Of a stretch of 6,981 nt of DNA, positions 1 through 6,286 are shown piece after piece. Where the stretch lies: assembly GCF_946479715.1 (NCBI RefSeq), contig NZ_CAMLHF010000246.1, forward strand, positions 1 to 6,981. The letters are read 5' to 3'. This stretch comes from an uncultured Pedobacter sp. (lineage in GTDB: Bacteria > Bacteroidota > Bacteroidia > Sphingobacteriales > Sphingobacteriaceae). The position numbers were made by a program, and so were the translations under genes. Each line of letters starts with the position of its first letter. Position 1 is the first letter of the stretch. The notes beneath the pieces were generated by a model. That model saw only the letters and a list, made by a program, of their open reading frames with translations, searched no databases and was not told where the DNA came from.

Positions 1-1204
1 CAGATAGGTAGAACCCGCGCCTGCCCATGGTATTTAAAATCTCGTCGCCTTTACCTATACGGTAAGCACCTACAATATTTTGCAGGTCTTTATCCCAGAT
101 GAAAAGGTGGTTATAATAGATATCGTAGTTGTCAAGATCAATCTTCTTATTTGTTCCTTCACCAACCTCTCTAAAGGTTATTTCTCTTAAACGTCCAATT
201 TCTCTTAAAATATTTGGAATTGCTACTGTTGGGGCAATATATACTTCGTAGTTCTTTTCCTGCCATACTCTGAAGTTTTCAAGCTGATCAACTTCTTCTA
301 CAATTTTATTTCGATCTGTTTCGGCAATAACTTCTTCTGGCTTTTTCTTTATTTTAAAGAGATTGATAGGGTTGAATAATTTCTTCTCTTGTTCTAAACC
401 AGTTCCGAGTGCATAGGTACGCGCCCTAAGAAAATCGAGTAGTTTATTGGTGTTATTTCTGTAAGAAACATCTTCTATATTAATAGGCTTACCAATTCTT
501 ACTTTTATTTTTAAACCTTGTTTGTTTAAAAATTCTGAAGGCAATTTAGCTGTTCTTAGTGTAGGGTGGATAAAGCTAAGGATATTGAATAAAACGCCAT
601 TGTTGCCATGGAAATAGATTGGCACTACAGGTAATTTGGCCCGGGCAATTAATTTTCCTACTACCGGATGCCATATTCTATCTGTAATTTCCTGCTTATC
701 TAAACTAAAGGTTGAAACCTCACCTGCCGGAAATATTCCTATTGGTGTGCCACTTTGCAGGAGATCGAAGGTAGCTTTTAGACCGCTGATGCTTGAGGTG
801 TGCTGAACATTTTCAAAAGGATTTACTGCTACAAAGAATTCACTTAGATTAGGGATCTTTTTAAGTATAAAGTTAACCATCACCTTTGCTTCTGGCCTTA
901 CGGTGCAAAGTAATTTTACAAGGGCAAGACCCTCAACACCACCGTAAGGATGGTTTGCTATTGCAATAAAACCTCCGGTTTTGGGAATGTTTTTAAGGTC
1001 GTCCTCGTCAAAGTCGATACTAACGCCTATGGTTTCTAAAATCTTATCGACAAATTCTAAACCACTAAAGTGCTCATTCTGCGAAAAAACTTTATTGATG
1101 TCATTAAGTTTCATCATCTCCATGAGTAAAGCAGCAAGTCCAGGTACGCCCAGTTTATCTATTTTAGTAGCTTTTGCAAACTCTTGGGTAGTTATGATCT
1201 TCAT
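1..1204 (-). CDS. Lysophospholipid acyltransferase (PlsC-like) with C-terminal OlsB-like N-acyltransferase domain, partial (C-terminus outside window)
   Basis: The ATG is at 1202-1204 on the complement and the frame stays open for 401 codons to the window edge, so the C-terminus is missing. Residues about 75-245 look like a PlsC/LPLAT acyltransferase: NHPYGG at 84-89 (catalytic His85), IGIFPAGEVS at 155-164 in place of the usual FPEGTRS block, and VVPIYFHG at 193-200. After a charged linker (about 270-310), residues about 335-401 (FREVGEG, then DIYYNHLFIWDKD, then VGAYRIG) resemble the start of the GNAT-type N-acyltransferase domain of OlsB and ornithine-lipid synthases. This order matches OlsF, a bifunctional enzyme that N- and O-acylates an amino acid to make an aminolipid. 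Such proteins are often annotated as hemolysin or glycerol acyltransferase. The first domain is secure. The aminolipid role is inferred, since the second domain is truncated. A -7-like box lies upstream at 1238-1245. No SD is visible before the ATG, as is usual in Bacteroidota. Confidence 0.85.
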   Translation of the reverse strand, partial: MKIITTQEFAKATKIDKLGVPGLAALLMEMMKLNDINKVFSQNEHFSGLEFVDKILETIGVSIDFDEDDLKNIPKTGGFIAIANHPYGGVEGLALVKLLCTVRPEAKVMVNFILKKIPNLSEFFVAVNPFENVQHTSSISGLKATFDLLQSGTPIGIFPAGEVSTFSLDKQEITDRIWHPVVGKLIARAKLPVVPIYFHGNNGVLFNILSFIHPTLRTAKLPSEFLNKQGLKIKVRIGKPINIEDVSYRNNTNKLLDFLRARTYALGTGLEQEKKLFNPINLFKIKKKPEEVIAETDRNKIVEEVDQLENFRVWQEKNYEVYIAPTVAIPNILREIGRLREITFREVGEGTNKKIDLDNYDIYYNHLFIWDKDLQNIVGAYRIGKGDEILNTMGRRGFYLS

Positions 1205-1237
1205 TTAAATTCCAGTTTGTGAAACATTATCCAACCT

Positions 1238-1245
1238 CAAAAGTA
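1238..1245 (-). promoter_or_regulatory. Candidate Bacteroidota -7 promoter box for the acyltransferase gene
   Basis: The complement reads TACTTTTG, an exact match to TAnnTTTG, 33 nt before the ATG at 1204. Transcription would start near 1231 and leave a leader of about 27 nt. No clear TTG is seen at the -33 position, so the call rests on the -7 box and its placement alone. Confidence 0.45.
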
Positions 1246-1338
1246 AGATTTATATTTTTAATCGTTGGCGACATACTAAAATATAATACTATATCCTATT
1301 GTGGTTGGTATTTATAATATTCTGCTATAGATTAGGCA

Positions 1339-2250
1339 ATGAGAAAATGGTTGAATGCTTATTTTGATTTTAGTAAACAGGAGTTTAATGGCCTTTTAGT
1401 TTTAATAGTACTTATAGTGTTAATTAGTGCCACTCCTTACCTGTACAGATTTTTGAAACCCGAACCGGATAATTTTGTAACTGAACAGCTAGCTATTAAA
1501 AGGTTAATACTACCTGTTAAAAAGTCTGCCGTTTTTAATGATGGGAAATTAAAGTACAATGCTAAAAAAGAGCATCATTATTCGTTGTTCGTGTTTGATC
1601 CGAATACTATAAATGTTGATGATTGGCAAAGGCTTGGCCTGTCTTTTAAACAATCTGCAGCTATTTTAAAGTATTTAGAGAAAGGCGGGAAGTTTAGAAA
1701 GGCAGAAGATCTGAAGAAGATGTATACAATTACGGAGAAGATGTATGAAAGGTTATCTCCTTATGTGCGAATTGAAGATAAGTATACTGAAAATACAAAA
1801 GTACCGGAGAAAAATTTTAAGAATAATGCTCAGAACCCAATTTCTAGAGAGCAGAAGATAATTGAAATAAATGGGGCTGATAGTACAGCACTTATTGAGG
1901 TAAAAGGAATTGGACCGGCTTTTGCCATGAGGATAATAAAATACAGAGAACGAATTGGAGGCTTTTATAGAAAGGAGCAGTTGCTTGAAGTGTTTGGACT
2001 GGACTCAGTAAAATATGATGAGATCAGGAGTCAGGTTTATGTGGATGATCAAAAATTGAAAAGAATTAATGTTAATGCTGCAAGGATAGAGGATTTTAAG
2101 GGACATCCATATATAAGGTATAAACAGATAAATGCTATTATTGAGTATAGAAAACAACACGGAAATTATAGTAATATTGCTGACTTAAATAAGGTTGCTA
2201 TTTTGGATCCGGAAACGGTGGGACGTTTGGCACCTTACCTTACTTTTTAG
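1339..2250 (+). CDS. Membrane-anchored helix-hairpin-helix protein (ComEA-like repeats)
   Basis: This 303-residue protein has a short cytoplasmic N-terminus, one hydrophobic helix at about 18-38 (LLVLIVLIVLISATPYLYRF) and a long soluble part. That part carries three helix-hairpin-helix modules of the ComEA type. The first is at about 84-145 (FDPNTINVDDWQRLG, KGGKFRKAEDL). The second is at about 175-236 and has the textbook hairpin VKGIGPAFAMRIIKYRE with GIGP at 190-193. The third is at about 241-301 (INVNAARIEDFKGHPYI). HhH motifs bind the DNA backbone without sequence preference. ComEA does this at the cell surface during DNA uptake, so a membrane-tethered DNA-binding role is plausible, but it is not demonstrated for this family in Bacteroidota. 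The orientation of the soluble part is uncertain, because the N-terminal helix could be an anchor or an uncleaved signal. The stop is 2 nt before the apt ATG, so the two are probably translated from one mRNA. No SD precedes the start. Confidence 0.88.
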   Translation: MRKWLNAYFDFSKQEFNGLLVLIVLIVLISATPYLYRFLKPEPDNFVTEQLAIKRLILPVKKSAVFNDGKLKYNAKKEHHYSLFVFDPNTINVDDWQRLGLSFKQSAAILKYLEKGGKFRKAEDLKKMYTITEKMYERLSPYVRIEDKYTENTKVPEKNFKNNAQNPISREQKIIEINGADSTALIEVKGIGPAFAMRIIKYRERIGGFYRKEQLLEVFGLDSVKYDEIRSQVYVDDQKLKRINVNAARIEDFKGHPYIRYKQINAIIEYRKQHGNYSNIADLNKVAILDPETVGRLAPYLTF

Positions 2251-2252
2251 TC

Positions 2253-2780
2253 ATGATAGAATCCAGAATAAAACAAACTGTACGCGATGTACATGATTTC
2301 CCAAAACCAGGGATCATTTTTAAAGATATAACTCCCATACTAAAGGATCCGGGCTTATGCATCGATATTACAGCCGCTTTGGCTAAACAACTTTCGAATG
2401 TGGCTATTGATGTGGTTGCAGGTATAGAGAGCAGGGGCTTTTTGTTTGGCCCATCTTTGGCCCAACTGTTAAATGTTCCTTTTATACCAATTAGAAAGGC
2501 AGGGAAGTTGCCCTACAAAACGGTGCAGGAATCATATGATCTGGAATATGGCAACGCAACGATAGAATGTCATCAGGACGCATTGCTTAAAGGACAAAGG
2601 GTTTTAATTCATGACGATCTACTGGCCACAGGAGGTACAGTTGTAGCTGCATCTAAACTTGTTATGCAGATGGAAGCAACAGTAGCAGCTTATTCTTTTA
2701 TTATATCGTTGGATTTTTTAAATGGTAAGGAGCGATTGACCCCCTATGGAAATGAGGTTTTTTCTTTGGCTTCTTATTAA
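2253..2780 (+). CDS. apt: Adenine phosphoribosyltransferase
   Basis: This enzyme salvages purines in the cytoplasm: adenine + PRPP gives AMP + pyrophosphate. The 175-residue length is normal for bacterial Apt and the protein aligns throughout. Landmarks are the N-terminal DFPKPGIIFKDITPIL (15-30); VVAGIESRGFLFG (54-66), which shapes the base pocket; the flexible catalytic loop region PIRKAGKLPYKT (79-90); and the PRPP-binding motif VLIHDDLLATGGT (117-129) with the acidic pair Asp121-Asp122. The ATG lies 2 nt after the stop of the HhH gene and has no SD, so it is probably expressed by read-through and translational coupling. No strong terminator follows. A perfect -7-like box (TAATTTTG, 2778-2785) overlaps its TAA stop but lacks a matching -33 element. 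Nothing is missing or unusual in the active site. Confidence 0.97.
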   Translation: MIESRIKQTVRDVHDFPKPGIIFKDITPILKDPGLCIDITAALAKQLSNVAIDVVAGIESRGFLFGPSLAQLLNVPFIPIRKAGKLPYKTVQESYDLEYGNATIECHQDALLKGQRVLIHDDLLATGGTVVAASKLVMQMEATVAAYSFIISLDFLNGKERLTPYGNEVFSLASY

Positions 2781-2785
2781 TTTTG

Positions 2786-2887
2786 TTAATCGATTAGATT
2801 ACTGGCTTGATATAAGCACAAGATTAATAGCGTAAGTGCAATTAATTTTAAAATTAGAATAGAAAGACGAGGGCTAAGGATAGGCAT
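2786..2887 (-). CDS. Possible small hydrophobic protein, 33 aa
   Basis: An uninterrupted ATG-to-TAA frame of 34 codons runs on the complement, starting MPILSPRLSILILKL. It has a short N-terminus with one Arg, then a strongly hydrophobic stretch (about residues 8-26, broken by one Lys at 14), then a short polar tail. That is the profile of a single-pass membrane micropeptide. About 59 nt upstream of the ATG is a good Bacteroidota promoter on the same strand (2946-2976), which is the main reason for listing it. There is no SD, as for most genes here. An AT-rich 33-codon frame can arise by chance and gives almost no statistical support, so the transcript could instead be a non-coding or antisense RNA running into the 3' end of apt. 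I do not recognise the peptide. Confidence 0.25.
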   Translation of the reverse strand: MPILSPRLSILILKLIALTLLILCLYQASNLID

Positions 2888-2894
2888 AATTCTG

Positions 2895-2915
2895 CAGCTT
2901 ATTTTTTGTATGCTG
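2895..2915. repeat. Imperfect inverted repeat (weak hairpin) in the apt-regulator gap
   Basis: The arms CAGCTTA (2895-2901) and TATGCTG (2909-2915) pair in six of seven positions around a 7-nt loop. On the minus strand the hairpin would sit just before the start of the 33-aa ORF. On the plus strand a run of eight T (2928-2935) follows, but 12 nt further on, so it does not form a proper intrinsic terminator for the apt operon. Confidence 0.3.
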
Positions 2916-2945
2916 AAATGAGCGGGATTTTTTTTAAACTTGTTG

Positions 2946-2976
2946 CAAAATTAGCTGTGCTTTTAATTAAAATCAA
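2946..2976 (-). promoter_or_regulatory. Bacteroidota-type promoter, reading back towards the 3' end of apt
   Basis: On the complement, TTG (2976-2974) is followed after 20 nt by TAATTTTG (2953-2946) and then CAA. The -7 box fits TAnnTTTG exactly and the spacing falls in the usual range for this phylum. Transcription would start near 2940 and run leftwards through the 33-codon ORF and into the antisense strand of apt. No recognised gene lies in that direction, so the promoter either serves a small RNA or small protein, or is a chance match in AT-rich sequence. Confidence 0.45.
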
Positions 2977-2998
2977 CTGAGTAAATACGCAGGTTTTA

Positions 2999-3015
2999 TT
3001 GAGAGGATTTCTCAA
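2999..3015. promoter_or_regulatory. Inverted repeat just upstream of the PAS-LuxR gene (possible operator or leader hairpin)
   Basis: TTGAGA (2999-3004) and TCTCAA (3010-3015) are perfect inverted arms around the 5-nt spacer GGATT, ending 12 nt before the ATG at 3028. A dyad this close to the start of a LuxR-type regulator could be a binding site for the regulator itself or a small mRNA hairpin near the initiation region. No consensus promoter was found for this gene. Confidence 0.3.
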
Positions 3016-3027
3016 AATTGATATAAA

Positions 3028-3765
3028 ATGAAATCGAAAGGGAATTTTGGAGACTATTCAAGGAACTTTATTACAGATGTTCCAGCCGACTTAGAGAGTG
3101 AACAAGCATTGTTCTTTGAACAAACTATTCCGAGGTTTGCTGAAGAAGCCATTTATATTTATTCATTTAAAGAGAACAGAATGATTTTTGCCAGTGGCTG
3201 GGAAGAGGTTGTTGGATATAAAGATGATGAAATAAATATGCTGGCAATAGTAAATATGTCGGCCCCGGAATTTGCTCCTTTCTCACACGATCTTAATGAT
3301 AAGGCCCTCAAATTTATTCATAACAAGTCAAAAGATCTGGAGAAGTATAGCTTTACTATAGAACTTAAAAAGATCCATAAAAACGGTCAGGAAATTCCTA
3401 TATCGGCAAGGGTAGGTGTTTTTAGTTCTGAGAATGGTAAAATCGAATCTATTATTGGTCGTTTTCAAATTAACAGGAGTCTTATTTTTGGAAAAATAAT
3501 GAGATATGCAGCTTATGGCCCTGATAAGGAGAAATTTGAAGAGGAATTAAACAAGATATTGTTTTACCATCTGGCAATATCCAATAAAGAGAAGGAGGCG
3601 CTTTCACTTGTGGCAAAAGGCTACTCCTTCAAAGAGATTGCCCATGAACTGGGTGTTTCGCATTCAGCAATCGAAAAAAGGATAATTCCGCTATACAAGC
3701 GCTTTGATGTTAAAAGTTTAACACACCTGGTAAGCTTTGCGTATGACAATAATATACTTCCTTAA
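3028..3765 (+). CDS. PAS-domain, LuxR-type helix-turn-helix transcriptional regulator
   Basis: A 245-residue cytoplasmic regulator with no membrane segment. Residues about 37-150 read as a PAS sensor fold: AIYIYSFKENRMIFASGWEEVVGY (41-64), followed by the strand pair around LKKIHKNGQEIPISARVGVF (113-132) typical of PAS. Residues about 183-243 form a LuxR/GerE DNA-binding domain: ISNKEKEALSLVAKGYSFKEIAHELGVSHSAIEKRIIPLYKRF, with the expected E-K-E-A-L-x-L-V-x-G start and recognition helix. There is no receiver or kinase domain, so any signal is probably sensed directly by the PAS domain. The ligand is unknown. A dyad at 2999-3015 precedes it. Its TAA directly abuts the stop of the convergent membrane ATPase gene. 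The two-domain call is firm; the target genes are unknown. Confidence 0.85.
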   Translation: MKSKGNFGDYSRNFITDVPADLESEQALFFEQTIPRFAEEAIYIYSFKENRMIFASGWEEVVGYKDDEINMLAIVNMSAPEFAPFSHDLNDKALKFIHNKSKDLEKYSFTIELKKIHKNGQEIPISARVGVFSSENGKIESIIGRFQINRSLIFGKIMRYAAYGPDKEKFEEELNKILFYHLAISNKEKEALSLVAKGYSFKEIAHELGVSHSAIEKRIIPLYKRFDVKSLTHLVSFAYDNNILP

Positions 3766-4815
3766 TTAAACCGCATCGAGGTTTACGGTTGTGATATTTG
3801 ATCTCTCTACACCTATATTTTCTAATAATGTTTCCCAGCGTTCTTCAGCGTGTCTGTCTGGGTCGTCATTACCCATAACCCAGATAATACTTTTTTCCTT
3901 GATGGCTTTTTTATTTAATTCGCCACAGTTTAGATTATTAAGTATGGTATAGAATTGTTTTGCACTTAAAATATCGTCTTGTACATTTCCACCAGGATTT
4001 ATATCGTCAATTACCAGTAATGAAGAGTTTCTCCACGACCATGCTCCAGGTTTTGTAATTGGCGGGTTATCTTCATCCTCAAAAAATAAACAAAGTAGTT
4101 TTACTGCTGTAATGTAACTGCAGCTATTATTTTTAATAGATGATTCTGTTGCGATTCCGACTGATAGCATTGTTTTGCCACTTCCTCTTGAGCCAAATAG
4201 CAACATATGTCTTCCGGGTTCAGGATGTTTCAGGAAGTCTAAAATCAATGCTTTATTGTCTTCTTTTATTTGTTGGTTCCATTGGCTTAGTCGCAACTGA
4301 AAAGGATAGCCCGCATTTTGGATAAACATTTTTGTAGTATACCAATAGTAGAAGGGATAGATAACCAGTAATACTAACACAATAAGGCCAATTAACATAC
4401 CTTGGTGAAACTCACAGATCAGACTTGCAGCAAGTGCACCCATTCCAAAATAAACCAGATCTGTTAAAGTATCGAACGCAACATTTGTCCATGCTGGCTG
4501 AAATGTGTATTTGCCTGTTCCAAGAGCCTTACGTATGGATTCTGTTTTAAATAATAGCGGCCATAGGAAATTAAAAAGTTCAAACAAAATCCAGCCACTC
4601 CAAACACCAAATGCCGCCCACAATTCAGGTTGGGACATATTGGTTTTTGCTTTAAGTATATTATAAAGGAGTATCGTTGGAATGAAACCTAAAGAAAAAT
4701 GACCAAACTGGTTTGCCAGCCAGGAGTAAGTAAGCGTTACTCCTCTATAAGAATCTTTGCCTATAAGGTCGTTCTTTAGTTGAGCGACAAGAGCTTTTAT
4801 GGTAATGGACTTCAT
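3766..4815 (-). CDS. Membrane-anchored P-loop (AAA+-like) ATPase
   Basis: A 349-residue fusion that I do not recognise as a named family. The N-terminal half has about four hydrophobic helices (roughly 36-53, 66-88, 113-133 and 138-160). Polar or acidic residues sit in or next to the helices (NQFGHFSLGF 35-44, FELFNF 78-83, AFDTLTDLVYFG 113-124), loosely recalling small VanZ/YjdF-like membrane domains. That similarity is only an impression. The C-terminal half is a cytoplasmic nucleotide-binding domain: Walker A GSRGSGKT (208-215), Walker B LLVIDD (266-271, acidic pair Asp270-Asp271), and a likely sensor-1 Asn316 in IIWVMGNDDPDR, as in IstB/DnaC-like AAA+ proteins. It therefore probably hydrolyses ATP at the membrane face. 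The substrate is unknown. A -7 box at 4948-4955 suggests a leader of about 126 nt. The stop abuts that of the PAS-LuxR gene. Confidence 0.8.
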   Translation of the reverse strand: MKSITIKALVAQLKNDLIGKDSYRGVTLTYSWLANQFGHFSLGFIPTILLYNILKAKTNMSQPELWAAFGVWSGWILFELFNFLWPLLFKTESIRKALGTGKYTFQPAWTNVAFDTLTDLVYFGMGALAASLICEFHQGMLIGLIVLVLLVIYPFYYWYTTKMFIQNAGYPFQLRLSQWNQQIKEDNKALILDFLKHPEPGRHMLLFGSRGSGKTMLSVGIATESSIKNNSCSYITAVKLLCLFFEDEDNPPITKPGAWSWRNSSLLVIDDINPGGNVQDDILSAKQFYTILNNLNCGELNKKAIKEKSIIWVMGNDDPDRHAEERWETLLENIGVERSNITTVNLDAV

Positions 4816-4853
4816 GAGATGCTTTATTTAGATAGTTCTAGGGCGGTAAAGCT

Positions 4854-4870
4854 AAAAAAAAATAAAAAAA
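4854..4870. repeat. A/T homopolymer tract (A9-T-A7) in the ATPase leader
   Basis: Sixteen of 17 bases are A on the plus strand, so the mRNA leader of the minus-strand ATPase gene would carry T7-A-T9 about 40-55 nt before its ATG. Such runs can slip during replication or bend DNA. No stable hairpin sits directly before the T run, so it is not a convincing attenuator. Confidence 0.6.
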
Positions 4871-4900
4871 GTTTTCAGTGTATTTGACTTACTTAAAATC

Positions 4901-4923
4901 AGGAGGTAAGGTTAATGAACTAA
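4901..4923 (+). other. Orphan Shine-Dalgarno with a two-codon ORF (possible leader element)
   Basis: AGGAGGT at 4901-4907 is followed after 7 nt by ATG AAC TAA (4915-4923). This is ideal SD spacing for a start codon that is closed after one further codon. It lies about 90 nt upstream of the acyl-CoA dehydrogenase ATG, which itself has no SD. On the complement the same bases read ACCTCCT, like the 3' end of 16S rRNA, inside the predicted leader of the ATPase mRNA. It may be chance. Confidence 0.25.
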
Positions 4924-4947
4924 ATACCATTTCGTTCTAGTACTCTG

Positions 4948-4955
4948 CAAATTTA
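4948..4955 (-). promoter_or_regulatory. Candidate -7 promoter box for the membrane ATPase gene
   Basis: The complement reads TAAATTTG followed by CAGAG, an exact TAnnTTTG match in the common TTTGCA context. Transcription would begin near 4941, giving a leader of about 126 nt before the ATG at 4815. No TTG is found at the expected -33 position. Confidence 0.45.
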
Positions 4956-4958
4956 AAC

Positions 4959-4991
4959 TTGTGTTTCTGTTGTTTTATTTGTTTATAATTG
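4959..4991 (+). promoter_or_regulatory. Weak candidate promoter for the acyl-CoA dehydrogenase gene
   Basis: TTG (4959-4961) and TATAATTG (4984-4991, one mismatch to TAnnTTTG) are 22 nt apart, slightly longer than usual. The start would be near 4998 and the leader about 15 nt long. It overlaps the promoter region of the divergent ATPase gene. Confidence 0.3.
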
Positions 4992-5012
4992 TCGGGATTC
5001 AATCGATAAATT

Positions 5013-6185
5013 ATGTTAGAAACAATGGATAATTCTGTGGGATATAACTTTAGCATCTCAGAAAATCAGGAAATGATACGAACTGTGGTACATGATTTTG
5101 CGGAGAAGAATATTCGTCCGAATGTAATGGAGTGGGATGAAGTACAACATTTTCCGATAGAAGTTTTTAAAAAACTTGGTGAATTGGGTCTGATGGGAGT
5201 TTTGGTTCCTGAGATTTATGGTGGATCAGGTTTGGGCTATCAGGAATATGTAGATGTGATTGTTGGGGTATCCAAAGTTTGCGGTTCAATAGGCCTGTCG
5301 TTAGCTGCTCATAATTCTTTATGTACTGGTCATATCCTTGCTTTTGCCAATGAGGAACAAAAAATGAGATGGTTGCCTAAATTAGCAACAGCAGAATGGA
5401 TAGGAGCATGGGGCTTAACTGAGGCAAATACAGGATCCGATGCTTTGGGTATGATGACCGTTGCTACATTAGACGGGGATGATTATGTTATTAACGGGTC
5501 CAAAAACTGGATTACTCATGGTAAAACAGGAGATATTGCAGTTGTTATGGCAAGAACCGGAGAAAAAGGAAATTCTAACGGCATTTCGGCTTTTGTTGTT
5601 GAAAGGGGAACGCCAGGATTTGCAGCTGGCAAGAAGGAGAATAAGCTAGGAATGAGAGCCTCTGAAACAACCGAAATGATATTTGACAATTGCCGTGTTC
5701 CAAAAGAAAATCTTTTAGGGAATATAGGTGGGGGCTTTAAACAGGCGATGAAAGTTTTAGATGGCGGACGAATCTCTATTGCCGCATTGGCGTTAGGTAT
5801 TGCAAAAGGTGCATATGAGGCGGCTGTTGCTTATGCCAAACAAAGGCATCAGTTTGGGCAGCCAATAGCAAGTTTTCAAGGTATTAGTTTTAAGCTGGCA
5901 GATATGGCTACTGAGATTGAGGCAGCGGAGCTGTTGATTAGACAGGCCGCTGATTTAAAGAACCGAGGTTTACCTATGACCAAAGAATCGGCCATGGCCA
6001 AATATTTTGCTTCGGAAGTTGCAGTAAGGACGGCAACTGAGGCAGTGCAGATTTTTGGAGGATATGGTTATACTAAGGATTTTCCGGTGGAAAAATTCTA
6101 TAGAGATAGCAAATTATGTACTATTGGAGAAGGAACTTCAGAAATTCAGAAAATAGTTATTGCAAGAGAAGTTTTAAAACATTAG
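5013..6185 (+). CDS. Acyl-CoA dehydrogenase (short/medium-chain type)
   Basis: A soluble FAD enzyme of 390 residues, normal for the family, that oxidises acyl-CoA to trans-2-enoyl-CoA in fatty-acid or branched-chain amino-acid breakdown and passes electrons to ETF. The domains follow the usual order: helical N-terminus (about 15-125), beta domain (about 128-235) and helical C-terminus (about 238-388). The first family signature, GLTEANTGSDALG, is at 134-146. The second, around IFGGYGYTKDFPVEKFYRD, is at 347-365. Glu373 in IGEGTSEIQK sits where SCAD and MCAD carry their catalytic base. RHQFGQPIASFQ (278-289) is the conserved FAD/dimer segment. Substrate chain length cannot be read from the sequence; butyryl-CoA-like activity is the usual annotation. 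The gene stands alone and ends in a strong terminator. A start at Met5 (5025) is possible, but 5013 is the first in-frame ATG after the likely promoter; neither has an SD. Confidence 0.95.
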   Translation: MLETMDNSVGYNFSISENQEMIRTVVHDFAEKNIRPNVMEWDEVQHFPIEVFKKLGELGLMGVLVPEIYGGSGLGYQEYVDVIVGVSKVCGSIGLSLAAHNSLCTGHILAFANEEQKMRWLPKLATAEWIGAWGLTEANTGSDALGMMTVATLDGDDYVINGSKNWITHGKTGDIAVVMARTGEKGNSNGISAFVVERGTPGFAAGKKENKLGMRASETTEMIFDNCRVPKENLLGNIGGGFKQAMKVLDGGRISIAALALGIAKGAYEAAVAYAKQRHQFGQPIASFQGISFKLADMATEIEAAELLIRQAADLKNRGLPMTKESAMAKYFASEVAVRTATEAVQIFGGYGYTKDFPVEKFYRDSKLCTIGEGTSEIQKIVIAREVLKH

Positions 6186-6239
6186 ATTAGTGTAACAAAA
6201 TAAAAGAGAATATTCTAACCAAATATAAAACCAATTAAA

Positions 6240-6271
6240 CCGGCATATTTAAATATGCCGGATTTTTGTTT
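6240..6271. terminator. Intrinsic terminator between convergent genes (probably bidirectional)
   Basis: A perfect 22-nt palindrome at 6240-6261 has GC-rich arm ends (CCGGCATA and TATGCCGG) around an AT-rich centre. On the plus strand it is followed by ATTTTTGTTTTT, the pattern of a Rho-independent terminator for the acyl-CoA dehydrogenase gene. Being symmetrical, it can also end the small minus-strand gene whose stop is at 6287; on that strand it is followed by a weaker T-rich stretch (TTTAATTGGTTTT). Confidence 0.88.
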
Positions 6272-6286
6272 TTAAAGGGCTATATT

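Noticed and set aside
981..1208. 75-codon plus-strand frame
   Set aside because: It lies opposite the start of the acyltransferase gene, has low-complexity Ser/Leu-rich sequence and no promoter or known family; a shadow of the real frame.
1205..1338. Plus-strand promoter for the HhH gene
   Set aside because: Several TTG and TATA-like strings are present, but none combines an acceptable -7 box with correct spacing, so no site is called.
2778..2785. TAATTTTG on the plus strand as the promoter of the PAS-LuxR gene
   Set aside because: It is a perfect -7 box but overlaps the apt stop, has no TTG at a suitable distance and would leave a leader of nearly 240 nt.
2843..2856. 14-nt AT-only palindrome TAATTTTAAAATTA
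   Set aside because: Expected by chance in sequence of this composition; no GC stem and no partner copy nearby.
4140..4325. 61-codon plus-strand frame
   Set aside because: It is antisense to the Walker A region of the membrane ATPase, which has clear protein motifs; no independent support.
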